Positions 27,190-35,029 of a stretch of 64,000 nt of DNA are shown piece by piece. Made by a program: the position numbers and the translations under genes. The stretch is from assembly GCA_016722575.1 (NCBI GenBank), contig JADKIY010000002.1, positions 372,001 to 436,000 of the forward strand, read 5' to 3'. The notes beneath the pieces were generated by a model, which did not search any database, was not told the DNA's origin, and saw only the letters and a program-made list of their open reading frames with translations. The first letter of the stretch is position 1. Each line of letters opens with the position of its first letter. The DNA comes from Elusimicrobiota bacterium. Its GTDB lineage: Bacteria > Elusimicrobiota > Elusimicrobia > FEN-1173.

Positions 27190-27741
27190 ATGAACAGCCC
27201 CGGGTGGATTCCTCGATGGGCGGCCGCCGCCGCTTTTCTATTTGTCGTCGGGTGCCATAGCCAACCCAAGGAAACCAGCGGCGAAGGGGTTGTGGCCGCC
27301 TCGGGGACCTGGGATTTTGATCAAAACGCCATCGTGCAATTCCCCCGGGGGCAGTTCTCCTACGGTTGGTACGGGCGGGAGGAAAGCCATCTCACGGGGA
27401 TCGCGGCGGACATGATGGGAACGCCCGGCGACCGCCTGGCGCCCTTGGGCGACCGGCCCATCGAAGGCGTCACGCAGGAGGAACTTAAGACCCTGCCCTA
27501 TACCCATATGCCGATCGTGGACTACAACCACAAAACAATCCATCCCGGGTTTTCCTTCGCCGTCCAGCTTCGGGACGGCCGCTACGCCAAGGTCACGGTT
27601 ACCGGCTACACCCACCGCCGCGATTTCTCCTTCAAAGGCGCCGACACCCTCAGCAAATTCACAAAAGACGATCTCCTCAAGGGCCCCGACAACGCGGAAT
27701 ACAACCTGAAGGTTCGTTGGGTGCTCTACGGGGGCTCTTGA
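27190..27741 (+). CDS. Predicted lipoprotein of unknown function
   Basis: 183 residues with signal peptide WAAAAAFLFVVGCHSQPK; the VVGC lipobox predicts lipidation at Cys 22. The mature protein contains DQNAIVQFPRGQFSYGWYGREESHLTGIAADMMGTPGDRL and a beta-rich half (FSFAVQLRDGRYAKVTVTGYTHRRDFSF, YNLKVRWVLYGG). No family recognised. Its stop overlaps the TTG start of the TM2 gene by four bases (TTGA). Confidence 0.75.
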   Translation: MNSPGWIPRWAAAAAFLFVVGCHSQPKETSGEGVVAASGTWDFDQNAIVQFPRGQFSYGWYGREESHLTGIAADMMGTPGDRLAPLGDRPIEGVTQEELKTLPYTHMPIVDYNHKTIHPGFSFAVQLRDGRYAKVTVTGYTHRRDFSFKGADTLSKFTKDDLLKGPDNAEYNLKVRWVLYGGS

Positions 27742-28103
27742 TCCCTTTTATCGTTCGGGACGTCCTCGGGGGCGTCGCCCGTTCCGTTTGGGAGGAGCAT
27801 CAAAAAGGCGAGCAACGGCTTCAAAAAGCGGTCGCCGCCCTCTCCCCCCTCCATCAAGCGGCCTACGCCAACCAAATGAAAAGCAAACGGAAATCCCTGG
27901 CCGCGGCCTACGTTCTCGGTGTATTGGGCGGACTCCATCACGTGTATCTGGGCAGCGTCCCCAAGTTCCTCCTGTTTCAGTTCACGGCGGGCGGCCTGTT
28001 GATCTGGTGGACCTGGGATTTGGGCACCATGTTTTTTATCGTCAGCGCCCACAACCGCCGGGAAGCCTTTAAAATCCTCGAAAATCTGCCCTCCCCCGCC
28101 TAG
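27738..28103 (+). CDS. TM2 domain membrane protein
   Basis: About 121 residues from a TTG that overlaps the preceding stop codon. An amphipathic and charged N-terminal half (EEHQKGEQRLQKAVAALSPLHQAAYANQMKSKRKS) precedes the TM2 unit: AAAYVLGVLGGLHHVYLGSVPKFLLFQF, then TAGGLLIWWTWDLGTMFFIV. In the family two helices are joined by a short turn with G-x-H-x-F/V-Y-x-G, as here (GGLHHVYLG). Function of TM2 proteins is mostly unknown. Start choice is uncertain; an in-frame TTG at 27717 would give seven more residues. Confidence 0.8.
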   Translation: MIPFIVRDVLGGVARSVWEEHQKGEQRLQKAVAALSPLHQAAYANQMKSKRKSLAAAYVLGVLGGLHHVYLGSVPKFLLFQFTAGGLLIWWTWDLGTMFFIVSAHNRREAFKILENLPSPA

Positions 28104-28174
28104 GGACCATCGGAACCATTCCGCCGGCCGTTTGTTGTCATAATAGGAATGCCACGCTTTCCCAGGAGAGAATC

Positions 28175-28822
28175 ATGAAAATCAAGGTGGACATTTTTTC
28201 CGACGCCATTTGCCCCTGGTGTTACGTGGGCAAAAAACGCCTGGAGAAGGCCGTGACGGCCCTCTCCCCGGACCACGCCTTCGAAATCCGATGGCATCCC
28301 TTTCAATTAAATCCCCAAACGCCCGCCGAAGGCTTCGACCGGGCGGAATATCTGGCCCGGAAATTCGGCGGCGGGGAACGCCTGCGCGAGATGGACGCGA
28401 AAATGAAGGAAGTCGGTCGCGGCGAAGGCATTGAGTTCCACCAGGAGAAGATCCTCAAAACACCCAACACGCTGAACGTCCATCGGTTGATTTGGTGGGC
28501 GGGCCGGGCCGGGAAGCAAGGCGCCCTGGTCGAAAACCTCTTCCGCGCCTATTTCACCGAGGGCCGGGACATCGGCGAACGCGCCGTCCTGGCCCGGGTG
28601 GCCGGGGAAAGCGGTTTCAATGCCGGCGAGGCCGCCGCGTTTCTGGAGGGAGAAGAGGGCCGGACCGAAGTGCTGAAGGAGGAAGAGGACATCAAACGCG
28701 CCGGGGTCCGGGGGGTGCCGTTCTTTATTCTCAACGGGCGGGCCTTTCTGGAAGGGGCGGAGCCGCCGGAAGCCTTTGTCCAGGCCGTTCGGGAAATGCC
28801 CCCGGACGCGGCCCGCGGCTAA
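28175..28822 (+). CDS. FrnE-like DsbA-family thioredoxin-fold oxidoreductase
   Basis: 215 residues with the N-terminus KVDIFSDAICPWCYVGKKRLEKAV: the CPWC active site is at residues 13-16. The family helices follow (HPFQLNPQTP, TPNTLNVHRLIWWAGRAGKQGALVENLFRAYFTEGRDIGERAVLARVA), and the cis-proline region is GVRGVPFFILNGR. No signal peptide, so it acts in the cytoplasm, as FrnE proteins do in disulfide and polyketide-related reactions. ATG at 28175 has AGGAGAG about 6 bases before it, and an extended -10 TGTCATAAT lies about 35 bases upstream. Confidence 0.93.
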   Translation: MKIKVDIFSDAICPWCYVGKKRLEKAVTALSPDHAFEIRWHPFQLNPQTPAEGFDRAEYLARKFGGGERLREMDAKMKEVGRGEGIEFHQEKILKTPNTLNVHRLIWWAGRAGKQGALVENLFRAYFTEGRDIGERAVLARVAGESGFNAGEAAAFLEGEEGRTEVLKEEEDIKRAGVRGVPFFILNGRAFLEGAEPPEAFVQAVREMPPDAARG

Positions 28823-28936
28823 GCCGCCGTTCGTCGGCCCCCAAAAACCCGTCGACAAAAAAGCTTCTTGGGTCTAACCTATCGAAGACGGCGATTCCCC
28901 GTCGGCGAACCCGAACGCCCGACTGAAAGGGAAACC

Positions 28937-29461
28937 ATGAAAAACGATTTCCGTTCTCCTTCACACAATCCCGAAGACTTCGAAATCGGCGCACGCAAAA
29001 CCGGCCCCGACGGCCGCACCTGGGAAGTGGCCCGGTCCAAAAACGGCGTCGTCCGATGGCTGCCACTCGGTCGATTGACCCGGCGCCTCTACGTGGCCCA
29101 GGTAAACGCCCGCATCCGAAAACCTCGATCCGCCTCCGCCGCTCCCCGTCCCAATTCCAGCCTGGATTGGGTCATCGCCAATCCCCAAAAATTGAAGGCC
29201 CTCACGGAGGGCCGCCATTTTAAACCGGCCTCGAACCGGGAGGGGTTGATGAAGCAGGCCCGCCTCCATCGGGACGGTTGGGAAGCCATCACCACCCGGA
29301 ACCAAGACTGGTCCGATGAGCGGATCGCCGCGTCGTCGGCGTCGGAATTGAGGAAGTTTGTGAAGAGCTACACAACGCCCGAAATGATGGAAATCCTGGC
29401 CCAGTGGCTGGCCCCGCTCCTGCTCCAAGCCCTGCGTTACAAAAAATCCAAACACGCCTGA
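28937..29461 (+). CDS. Hypothetical protein
   Basis: 174 residues, ATG at 28937 behind AAAGGGA. Basic, cytoplasmic. The N-terminal section IGARKTGPDGRTWEVARSKNGVVRWLPLGRLTRRLYV reads like a small sheet followed by a helix; the middle is helical (SSLDWVIANPQKLKALTEGR, GLMKQARLHRDGWEAITTRNQDWSDERIAASSASELRKFVKSY) and the end amphipathic (MMEILAQWLAPLLLQALRYKKSKHA). No family recognised. It converges on the rhodanese gene with a 20-base gap. Confidence 0.6.
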   Translation: MKNDFRSPSHNPEDFEIGARKTGPDGRTWEVARSKNGVVRWLPLGRLTRRLYVAQVNARIRKPRSASAAPRPNSSLDWVIANPQKLKALTEGRHFKPASNREGLMKQARLHRDGWEAITTRNQDWSDERIAASSASELRKFVKSYTTPEMMEILAQWLAPLLLQALRYKKSKHA

Positions 29462-29481
29462 GGTCGCCGGCGCCTTTCGAA

Positions 29482-30087
29482 TTATTTCTTTACGAGGCTC
29501 CCGTCGAATTCGATGCGCGGATCTTTCACATCGACGAGCTCGTTCAATTCGTAGACGTTGCGGTACCCGTAGCCGTAGAGGTTGATGTAGGTGGGGATGT
29601 TGAGCGCCAGCGTGATCGGCTTCTCCTGGACGCGCATTTGTTGGGCGGGGGTCGCCGCGGTCCCGGGGAATTCACCCGGCGGGGGAGGGAAGGTCGCCTT
29701 CGTGGCGAAATCGACCTGATTGCCGTCGAAGTTGTTGTTGCAATAAATCAGGATGGGGGTGTCAAAATCCGGGAACACCTTGGCCAAATTCGCTTGGGTA
29801 AAATCGGAAAACGCAAGGTGTTTCGCCCCCTTCACATGGAGGCGCTCGAACCGGAAATCCGATCGCGAATCGAAAATCACCACCCCGGGCTTCCGACTCA
29901 TTTGCAGAAAGGCGTCCAGGTCGATCAGACGCTGGGCCCGGTGGGGCTCGACCGCCTGGACCAACGACTTGAAATCCTCAAAACTGACTTTCGCCGCCGG
30001 ATGTTTCATTTTTTCTCCCCCCGCCAAACCGAAGGCCAACGCGGCCATCGCGACCGCTCCGCCCACGACGCCCCAATGGCTTCTCAT
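29482..30087 (-). CDS. Exported rhodanese-like domain protein
   Basis: 201 residues with an N-terminal signal or anchor (VVGGAVAMAALAFGLAGG). The rhodanese domain covers about residues 50-120: GVVIFDSRSDFRFERLHVKGAKHLAFSDF and PILIYCNNNFDG, with the predicted active-site Cys 116. The remaining C-terminal part (LALNIPTYINLYGYGYRNVYELNELVDVKDPRIEF) completes the fold. The loop CNNNFDG is not one of the standard sulfurtransferase loops, so activity is unsure. The ATG lies 6 bases after a TAATAT box. Confidence 0.85.
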   Translation of the reverse strand: MRSHWGVVGGAVAMAALAFGLAGGEKMKHPAAKVSFEDFKSLVQAVEPHRAQRLIDLDAFLQMSRKPGVVIFDSRSDFRFERLHVKGAKHLAFSDFTQANLAKVFPDFDTPILIYCNNNFDGNQVDFATKATFPPPPGEFPGTAATPAQQMRVQEKPITLALNIPTYINLYGYGYRNVYELNELVDVKDPRIEFDGSLVKK

Positions 30088-30093
30088 AGGAAA

Positions 30094-30121
30094 ATATTAA
30101 CGTAAAAGGAGGGCCATGCAA
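30094..30121 (-). promoter_or_regulatory. Promoter of the rhodanese gene
   Basis: Minus strand TTGCAT (30121-30116), 16-base spacer, TAATAT (30099-30094), then 6 bases to the ATG at 30087. No Shine-Dalgarno fits between, so the transcript should be leaderless. Confidence 0.6.
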
Positions 30122-30166
30122 ATCCAACACGCACCGTCATGGCCACCCCCGCGACCCCGGCCGGCC

Positions 30167-30766
30167 TCACAACCCTCGAACCAGCTCGACGGCGGCGTAA
30201 AGCAGGAACGAACCGAATATCAGGCCGCGAACACCCCAACGCTTTCGCTCGGAGACTTTATTGTAAAGGGTCGCCTCGGCGATTCCCATGGGGAAAAGGG
30301 AAAAAACCAGCATCCATCCGCAACACATCCCGAAATCGGCCCACATCATTCCCCGATGGACAACGGAATTCGAGGGATTCCCCGGATCGACAAAAACCGT
30401 CACCGGCCGGCCGTTCCGGCGGGCCTCGTCCAACTCCGCCACCGTTCGTTTCAACCACCGGCCGTTCCAAACATCCCCGCGGTCGTTCGCCTGGGGCGTA
30501 AACGCCAAGCGGCGGCCTTGAAAGGTTTTCCCCTCCCATTCGTATTCATAGAGCAGATCGACGTTGAAATGCCCCATCCGGCGGGGCCTTCGCTGGTAAT
30601 CGACTTGAACGGAAATAACCTTGGCCGGAACCTCGACCCAGGCCCTGGCCCGCACCACGCGATGGGTCAGGCGTCCCACCAAAAAGACGGGCCAGGCGGC
30701 CAAGGCCAGAAAAAGCCCGGCCATCACAAGGCCCGCCAGCGTCGAAAGCCAACCTCCCTTATTCAT
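30167..30766 (-). CDS. DUF3592-like membrane protein
   Basis: 199 residues. Helices at LSTLAGLVMAGLFLALAAWPVFL and near 150-190 (FGMCCGWMLVFSLFPMGI, GVRGLIFGSFLLYAAVELV) flank a soluble domain with the DUF3592 pattern: WVEVPAKVISVQVDYQ, FNVDLLYEYEWEGKTFQGRRLAF, NGRPVTVFVDPGNPSNSVV. The function of this family is unknown. It ends before the rhodanese gene and follows the 121-residue gene closely. Confidence 0.8.
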   Translation of the reverse strand: MNKGGWLSTLAGLVMAGLFLALAAWPVFLVGRLTHRVVRARAWVEVPAKVISVQVDYQRRPRRMGHFNVDLLYEYEWEGKTFQGRRLAFTPQANDRGDVWNGRWLKRTVAELDEARRNGRPVTVFVDPGNPSNSVVHRGMMWADFGMCCGWMLVFSLFPMGIAEATLYNKVSERKRWGVRGLIFGSFLLYAAVELVRGL

Positions 30767-30784
30767 TCGAACGACCCCGTCGCC

Positions 30785-31150
30785 TCATAGAAGGTGGTAG
30801 ACAAAAACGGCCATGGAAACAAAGGGAGCGATCTCTTCCCTGGGAACCGTCGGAAATTTTACGGCGACGTCCGCCGCCAGGCGCTCGACGTCAAAATCCT
30901 TGATGTCCGTGTATTCGCCGTGGGCTCCGGTGAAATAACGGGAGCGTTCCCGTTGGGCGATCTCGCCGTGGACTTCGTCTTTCAAATGGCGGAGAACGTC
31001 CACGCGCGCGGGGTTAAAGGCCCCCAACTTCTTTCTTTTTAGCGTGTTTCGGATTTTGAGGTCGCTGTCTTCTTTATTGGAAAATGAAAATTCATAGATC
31101 AAAACACCGAGAACGGCGCTCTCGTAGGTGGGGGGGCGTTTGGAAGTCAT
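30785..31150 (-). CDS. Hypothetical protein
   Basis: 121 residues from ATG at 31150. Contains PPTYESAVLGVLIYEFSFSNKEDSDLKIRNTLKRKKLGAFNPARVDVLRHLKDEVHGEIAQRERSRYF in pieces of alpha character and an FDVERLAADVAVKFPTVPREEIAPFVSMAVFVYHLL tail. No signal peptide. A longer in-frame reading to 31285 overlaps the release-factor-like gene and is rejected. No family recognised; it follows the GGQ protein by 64 bases. Confidence 0.5.
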   Translation of the reverse strand: MTSKRPPTYESAVLGVLIYEFSFSNKEDSDLKIRNTLKRKKLGAFNPARVDVLRHLKDEVHGEIAQRERSRYFTGAHGEYTDIKDFDVERLAADVAVKFPTVPREEIAPFVSMAVFVYHLL

Positions 31151-31214
31151 GAGCGTTGCGCGAGGGAAAGCCTGCGTTCCTTGTCCATCCTCAAAAGCAA
31201 ACCGTCCCCTTCTA

Positions 31215-31637
31215 TTATTGCTCGCCGCCCCAATCGGGGGGCCGGCGGTTGGCTTTGATGTTCGATTGGTGGTGTTTGTTTTCAAGCATCTTGTTTTTGG
31301 CCCGGCGGCTTCGTCGGCGTTTTTGGCGGCGGATCTTTTCGATGGCCTGTTGCTTGGCGCTCCGGGCGCCCAGGAGCTTCTCTTCCATTTTCTCCGCCAA
31401 TCGCTGGCGGGCCAAATAACGGTTCAACGCCTGGGACCGCTCCTCCTGGCACCGCACGGTGGTGCCCGTGGGACGGTGAACCAACAGGACGCAGGTGGAC
31501 ACCTTGTTCACGTTTTGCCCCCCGTGCCCGCCGGATCGAACGAACTGCTCGTCCAAATCCCCCTCACGCACGCCCAACCCCAGAAGGCGGGCCTCCAGGG
31601 CTTTCCACTTACCGGGACTAACGGGAAAATCGGGCAT
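31215..31637 (-). CDS. Peptide-chain-release-factor-like protein (ArfB/YaeJ type)
   Basis: 140 residues, the size of ArfB. The GGQ loop is intact: EQFVRSGGHGGQNVNKVSTCV, with GGQ at 39-41, followed by VRCQEERSQALNRYLARQRL and a basic C-terminal tail (IRRQKRRRSRRAKNK). Such proteins hydrolyse peptidyl-tRNA on stalled ribosomes or relatives thereof; without the stop-codon-reading domains 2 and 4 it is not RF1/RF2. A rescue role is an inference from the tail. Promoter TATACT (31652-31647) ends 9 bases before the ATG. Confidence 0.88.
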   Translation of the reverse strand: MPDFPVSPGKWKALEARLLGLGVREGDLDEQFVRSGGHGGQNVNKVSTCVLLVHRPTGTTVRCQEERSQALNRYLARQRLAEKMEEKLLGARSAKQQAIEKIRRQKRRRSRRAKNKMLENKHHQSNIKANRRPPDWGGEQ

Positions 31638-31646
31638 GGTTGAAAA

Positions 31647-31652
31647 AGTATA
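31647..31652 (-). promoter_or_regulatory. -10 box of the GGQ protein gene
   Basis: TATACT on the minus strand, 9 bases before the ATG. The -35 is weak. Confidence 0.45.
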
Positions 31653-31732
31653 CCGAAGATTTAATTGAATTCATTTTTTTCACGGAACTCCAAGGGACAG
31701 TGTTTGGTCAAAGAATCGGTTCTGTCCATCGT

Positions 31733-32125
31733 TTAATGCTGGGCCGGGAAAAACAGGATCGCGAGCGTCACAAAGGCGGCCAGGAGGACCACGAAGAAGG
31801 CGATGGCCAAGGCCAGGTCCCGGCCCCCATGGGGCCGCTCGGCCGCCAAGGCCGGACGGTTCCCCAAATAGGCCAGCCCCGCCGGCCCGGCGAGAAGCCG
31901 GATCAGTGAGTCGTAAACCCCGTAGGAACCCCTCAACCCGAAAGGGATCAACAGGGCGGGAGCCAGTAAGGGCAAAAGAAAAATTCCCAACATCCATAGG
32001 AGGGCGGAGCGTTTCTTCTGGTAGGCCACCACCGCCGCCACGACGGGGCAGAAAACGACGATCAACCGCAGAAGGTCGTTGATCCTGTTGGAATTGAAGA
32101 GGTGGCGCAGGTCCTCGGCGTTCAT
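31733..32125 (-). CDS. Small integral membrane protein
   Basis: 130 residues, ATG at 32125. Three or four hydrophobic stretches: LLRLIVVFCPVVAAVVAYQ, ALLWMLGIFLLPLLAPALLIPFG, and DLALAIAFFVVLLAAFVTLAILFF. The turn between helices is basic (KKRSA) and the second loop contains GGRDL. No family recognised; it may be an uncharacterised inner-membrane protein. Confidence 0.65.
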   Translation of the reverse strand: MNAEDLRHLFNSNRINDLLRLIVVFCPVVAAVVAYQKKRSALLWMLGIFLLPLLAPALLIPFGLRGSYGVYDSLIRLLAGPAGLAYLGNRPALAAERPHGGRDLALAIAFFVVLLAAFVTLAILFFPAQH

Positions 32126-32221
32126 AGAGATCCGATCGGCCGATTGAGGTAGAGATCGCGCACGGGGGTAACCGCCATCGACCTTACCCGGAAAAGGCCC
32201 TATTCACCCAGCCCCCCCTTT

Positions 32222-32635
32222 TCACAAACCCAATTTTTCGGACTGGGAGAGGCCCCGGATCAACAGGAAACAGGCGCCGATCAACGAAAAACCGCCGGTC
32301 ACCGCGAGAACCACTGTAAAAATAGCGCCCTGGGTGAGCCCCCGAAGGCACGTTCCCAAAGGAAGAAAAAGCGACGTCGCCGTTAAGACAGCCGCGTTCC
32401 GCTTAAGGCGCTCCGAACAGGTCAGATGGGAAATCAACAAACCGAAGAGAATGTTGATCAAACCGAAGGTCATGCCGTGGGTGTGGCCCGCCTTGGTCAG
32501 GTAGCGCCAAAAAGGGATTTGCGCGTATCCCTGGGCGAAATAGGGGTCCAAGGATTTGCCCAGAGCAAACCCGCCGAGAGCCGCGGCGATCAAGACCCCC
32601 AAACCCAGATATATATTAAACCGTCCATTGCCCAT
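32222..32635 (-). CDS. Small membrane protein with a conserved-looking GHTHG helix
   Basis: 137 residues, about four helices. GGAGG lies 4-5 bases before the ATG at 32635. The second helix holds YLTKAGHTHGMTFGLINILFGLLISHL; histidines spaced H-T-H inside a membrane helix suggest metal or haem binding, as in small haem-copper-oxidase-related families, but this is only a resemblance. Later helices: AAVLTATSLFLPLGTCLRGL and AIFTVVLAVTGGFSLIGACFLLIRGL. Function unknown. Confidence 0.68.
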   Translation of the reverse strand: MGNGRFNIYLGLGVLIAAALGGFALGKSLDPYFAQGYAQIPFWRYLTKAGHTHGMTFGLINILFGLLISHLTCSERLKRNAAVLTATSLFLPLGTCLRGLTQGAIFTVVLAVTGGFSLIGACFLLIRGLSQSEKLGL

Positions 32636-32703
32636 GGTGCCTCCTCTGGTTTCCTATCCGCGGAATCGAATCAAACCACTTTTTAGCAAAACCGGGAGCC
32701 GAC

Positions 32704-32925
32704 CTAAGGGGTCATGGCTTCGTATTTCGTTTCTTCCACCCAGGTATGCCCGCATTTGCGGCACAGGCGCTTGACCTTATACACATCGTCGGGCAACAGC
32801 CACCCCCGAACGCCCTTCGGGCCCAGGAGGCTTTTGCAACGGGGACAACGCTGAAACCAAAGCACAACCAGAACCAGCGCGGCGATGAGAAGAAGGACTA
32901 CAAGGGCGCCAATAAGTTTAGCCAC
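32704..32925 (-). CDS. Membrane-anchored zinc-ribbon protein
   Basis: 73 residues. GTG start at 32925. One N-terminal helix (LIGALVVLLLIAALVLVVLWF) is followed by a zinc ribbon: CPRC at residues 27-30 and CRKC at 55-58, with GHTWVEE. Such proteins are anchored small zinc domains whose partner is not known. No Shine-Dalgarno is seen upstream. Confidence 0.75.
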   Translation of the reverse strand: MAKLIGALVVLLLIAALVLVVLWFQRCPRCKSLLGPKGVRGWLLPDDVYKVKRLCRKCGHTWVEETKYEAMTP

Positions 32926-33001
32926 TATAGGAGGGCGTGGGGCAACGGGGTGGAATCAAAAACCGTCATCGGAAGTGGAGGGAAAGCGGGAGCACCCGGA
33001 C

Positions 33002-34042
33002 TTACTTTCTACGGCCGTCCATGTAACGGGCCGTCTTGTCCTTGGCTTCCGTGCCGGTCGCGGAGTCGAAAAGGGTCACCTCGAAGGTTGGAGCGTCGGC
33101 CCCTTCCACGACGGTCATTTTCTTCTGGGAGAAATGGTAAACCCGCCGCGCGTCCTTGGCGTAGGAACGCTCCAACGGTTTAAACGTGGCCGGGTCCGCC
33201 TCGGGCACGACGATCCCCTCGTAATACACCAAGGCCTTGTCCATGGCGACGGATTCGTTGTCGGGATGGGCCCGCAGGGATTGCACGTCCACGCCCGCCA
33301 AGGGCTGGTTGTAGAAAACGGCGTTTTGGTCATCCGCCACGTAATTTCGCCCCACCAGATGGGCGGAGGGGCCTTTGAGGAGCGGCATGGGTCGCCCGTC
33401 GAAGTAAACGGCGGCGCGGTCCCGATAGAACGCCGTGGGCTCGCCGCCCGCGGTTTTAAGCATCCCAAAGGTCCCGGGGTCCGCCGATTCGAGAACTCTC
33501 CCGTTGTAATACACCCGGTTTTTGTCCGCCTGGTAAAAATGGGACTGGCCGGCGAATTTGAAAGTGGCCGGGTCCGCCCCGGAGATGGTTTTCCCCCGGA
33601 CAAAGACCTTTTCCCGGTCCCGAGCGTAGTCCGACCGGCCGATGCCGTCGTCGTCGCTGAAGGGCGCAAAGGTCCCGGGGTCGGCCTCGATGCGGCGGCC
33701 GGAGTAATACACCTTGGATTCCTTGACGAAATAGCCCCGGGTCGGCAAACCGGCCAGGCGGGTTTTGAGCATTTGGGGATAGCCGAAGAGGAACGCCCCC
33801 AAGAGCGGAACCACGACGGTGGCGGCAAAAACATACTTCGGCGGAATCCGCCAAAGCGGGAAATTGAAAAGATAAACCCCCAACCCGATCAAAACCGGGT
33901 AAAAGGTCAGCCCAAGCACAAAGACGATGTTCCCGACCTTCTCGGTCGATCCCGGAGCGTCAAACATCATCACCGACGTAAAAAGAACGAGCGGCCACCA
34001 CAATAAGAGAAAGGTTAGGACGATTTGAATGAGAATTTTCAT
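33002..34042 (-). CDS. DKNYY-family membrane protein
   Basis: 346 residues. Three N-terminal membrane helices (ILIQIVLTFLLLWWPLVLF, VGNIVFVLGLTFYPVLIGLGVYLF, YVFAATVVVPLLGAFLFG) precede repeats of the DKNYY module: KESKVYYSGRRIEADPGTFAPF, DREKVFVRGKTISGADPATFKF, DKNRVYYNGRVLESADPGTF, DRAAVYFDGRPM, DDQNAVFYNQPLAG and DKALVYYEGIVVPEADPATFKP. At least six repeats are visible. The family's role is unknown; the repeats likely form a propeller-like extracytoplasmic domain. Start choice: ATG at 34042 lies 6 bases after TATCCT, whereas the longer in-frame start has no support. Confidence 0.88.
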   Translation of the reverse strand: MKILIQIVLTFLLLWWPLVLFTSVMMFDAPGSTEKVGNIVFVLGLTFYPVLIGLGVYLFNFPLWRIPPKYVFAATVVVPLLGAFLFGYPQMLKTRLAGLPTRGYFVKESKVYYSGRRIEADPGTFAPFSDDDGIGRSDYARDREKVFVRGKTISGADPATFKFAGQSHFYQADKNRVYYNGRVLESADPGTFGMLKTAGGEPTAFYRDRAAVYFDGRPMPLLKGPSAHLVGRNYVADDQNAVFYNQPLAGVDVQSLRAHPDNESVAMDKALVYYEGIVVPEADPATFKPLERSYAKDARRVYHFSQKKMTVVEGADAPTFEVTLFDSATGTEAKDKTARYMDGRRK

Positions 34043-34418
34043 GGGTGTAGGATAAGACATCCGGTTAACGGGAGCAACGGGGGGGTTGGAGAACTTCACG
34101 CCGATTTAACATGGAAAAACATGCCGTTGCCGTATTGTTGCGTATTCGAACCGGCACACTGTCCCGAAATTCCCGAAATCTCAATCCTAATTGGAATCCT
34201 GTTGTTTTTCAATGAAAATGGGGCTATGTTTATCGGGAGGGGGGGGAATTCTGAGGCCAACCGGAGGGGCAGGGGAACGGGAGGAACACGGGCAGCTTGC
34301 CCAGCATCGCCTAAGATTCCGCGTTGGATCAAGCTGGTTGATCCGGTGAATTCCCTATCTCGATCGCTGGCGTTGAAAATGAAGGGATCCGGCTTAGGCT
34401 CACAGCGGAGGTGCTGCC
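34043..34418. other. Intergenic region upstream of the pilin gene, no gene seen
   Basis: 376 bases. The left edge holds the DKNYY promoter on the minus strand. The middle is AT-richer than the window (around 34180-34240). No ORF with a supported start, no RNA gene and no clear repeat was seen. A promoter for the pilin should lie here but I could not place one with confidence. The pilin's Shine-Dalgarno GGAGG is at 34407-34411. Confidence 0.5.
34049..34077 (-). promoter_or_regulatory. Promoter of the DKNYY gene
   Basis: Minus strand TTGCTC (34077-34072), 17-base spacer, TATCCT (34054-34049), 6 bases, ATG at 34042. No Shine-Dalgarno between. Confidence 0.55.
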
Positions 34419-34868
34419 ACGCGAATTCGCGGGTTCACGTTGATCGAGTTGATGTTGGTTGTCGCGATCATCGCGTTGTTGTCGGCGATCGCCGTCCCAA
34501 AGTTTGGTGGTTTGATTCGCAGGGCGCAGGAAGCGGCCGTCCGGGGGCAATTGGGGGCCTTTCGCAGCGCTCTTAGCATTTACTACGCCAACAACGACGG
34601 CGTTTCGGCCAAAGAACCCTCGTCGCTGACGGTCGGCGGCACCTATCTGGAGGCCATTCCCTTCGTCACGGTGCCTATCCCGGAGCACACGCGCCCTTTG
34701 ACAGGGAGGGATTATGACGATTTAAGTTTTGGAGGCTACAGTGTCTGCTGCCATTGCGGGTCCATGCCCGGGATGCATATCCCCTGGGACTACGATTTAA
34801 CCACTCACGAGTTGCAAATCAACTGCTACCACATGGACAGCCGGGGCGTCTCTTGGTGCGAATACTGA
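34419..34868 (+). CDS. Type IV pilin-like protein (class III signal) with ACG start codon
   Basis: 149 residues if read from ACG at 34419. The prepilin signature is perfect: RIRG then F-T-L-I-E with Glu 5, and LMLVVAIIALLSAIAV, followed by GGLIRRAQEAAVRGQLGAFRSALSIYYANNDG, the usual exposed N-terminal helix. The C-terminal head is cysteine-rich (SVCCHCGSM, INCYHM, SWCEY). There is no ATG, GTG or TTG before the cleavage glycine: the frame is open only back to a TAG at 34395. ACG at 34419 sits 7 bases after GGAGG and gives the normal leader MRIRG, so initiation from ACG, or a T-to-C change, is the simplest reading. The nearest TTG (34440) lies inside the helix. Confidence 0.85.
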   Translation, partial: TRIRGFTLIELMLVVAIIALLSAIAVPKFGGLIRRAQEAAVRGQLGAFRSALSIYYANNDGVSAKEPSSLTVGGTYLEAIPFVTVPIPEHTRPLTGRDYDDLSFGGYSVCCHCGSMPGMHIPWDYDLTTHELQINCYHMDSRGVSWCEY

Positions 34869-35029
34869 CCGTGGCTGCATCCTCTTGTTTCGTTGACGCC
34901 TCCCCACAGTTAAATGGAGAGGCTCAATACGTCCCGTTATTTACTGCACGCACACCGACACTCGAGGTCGGACTTGGAGCAACTACTCAATTTTTCGTTT
35001 AACGCCATGTAATCCCGAGGACAATATTC

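Noticed and set aside
34379..34445. Pilin start at the ATG at 34379 with a longer leader.
   Set aside because: That ATG is in another frame and would need an indel; ACG with its Shine-Dalgarno explains the sequence without changes to the frame.
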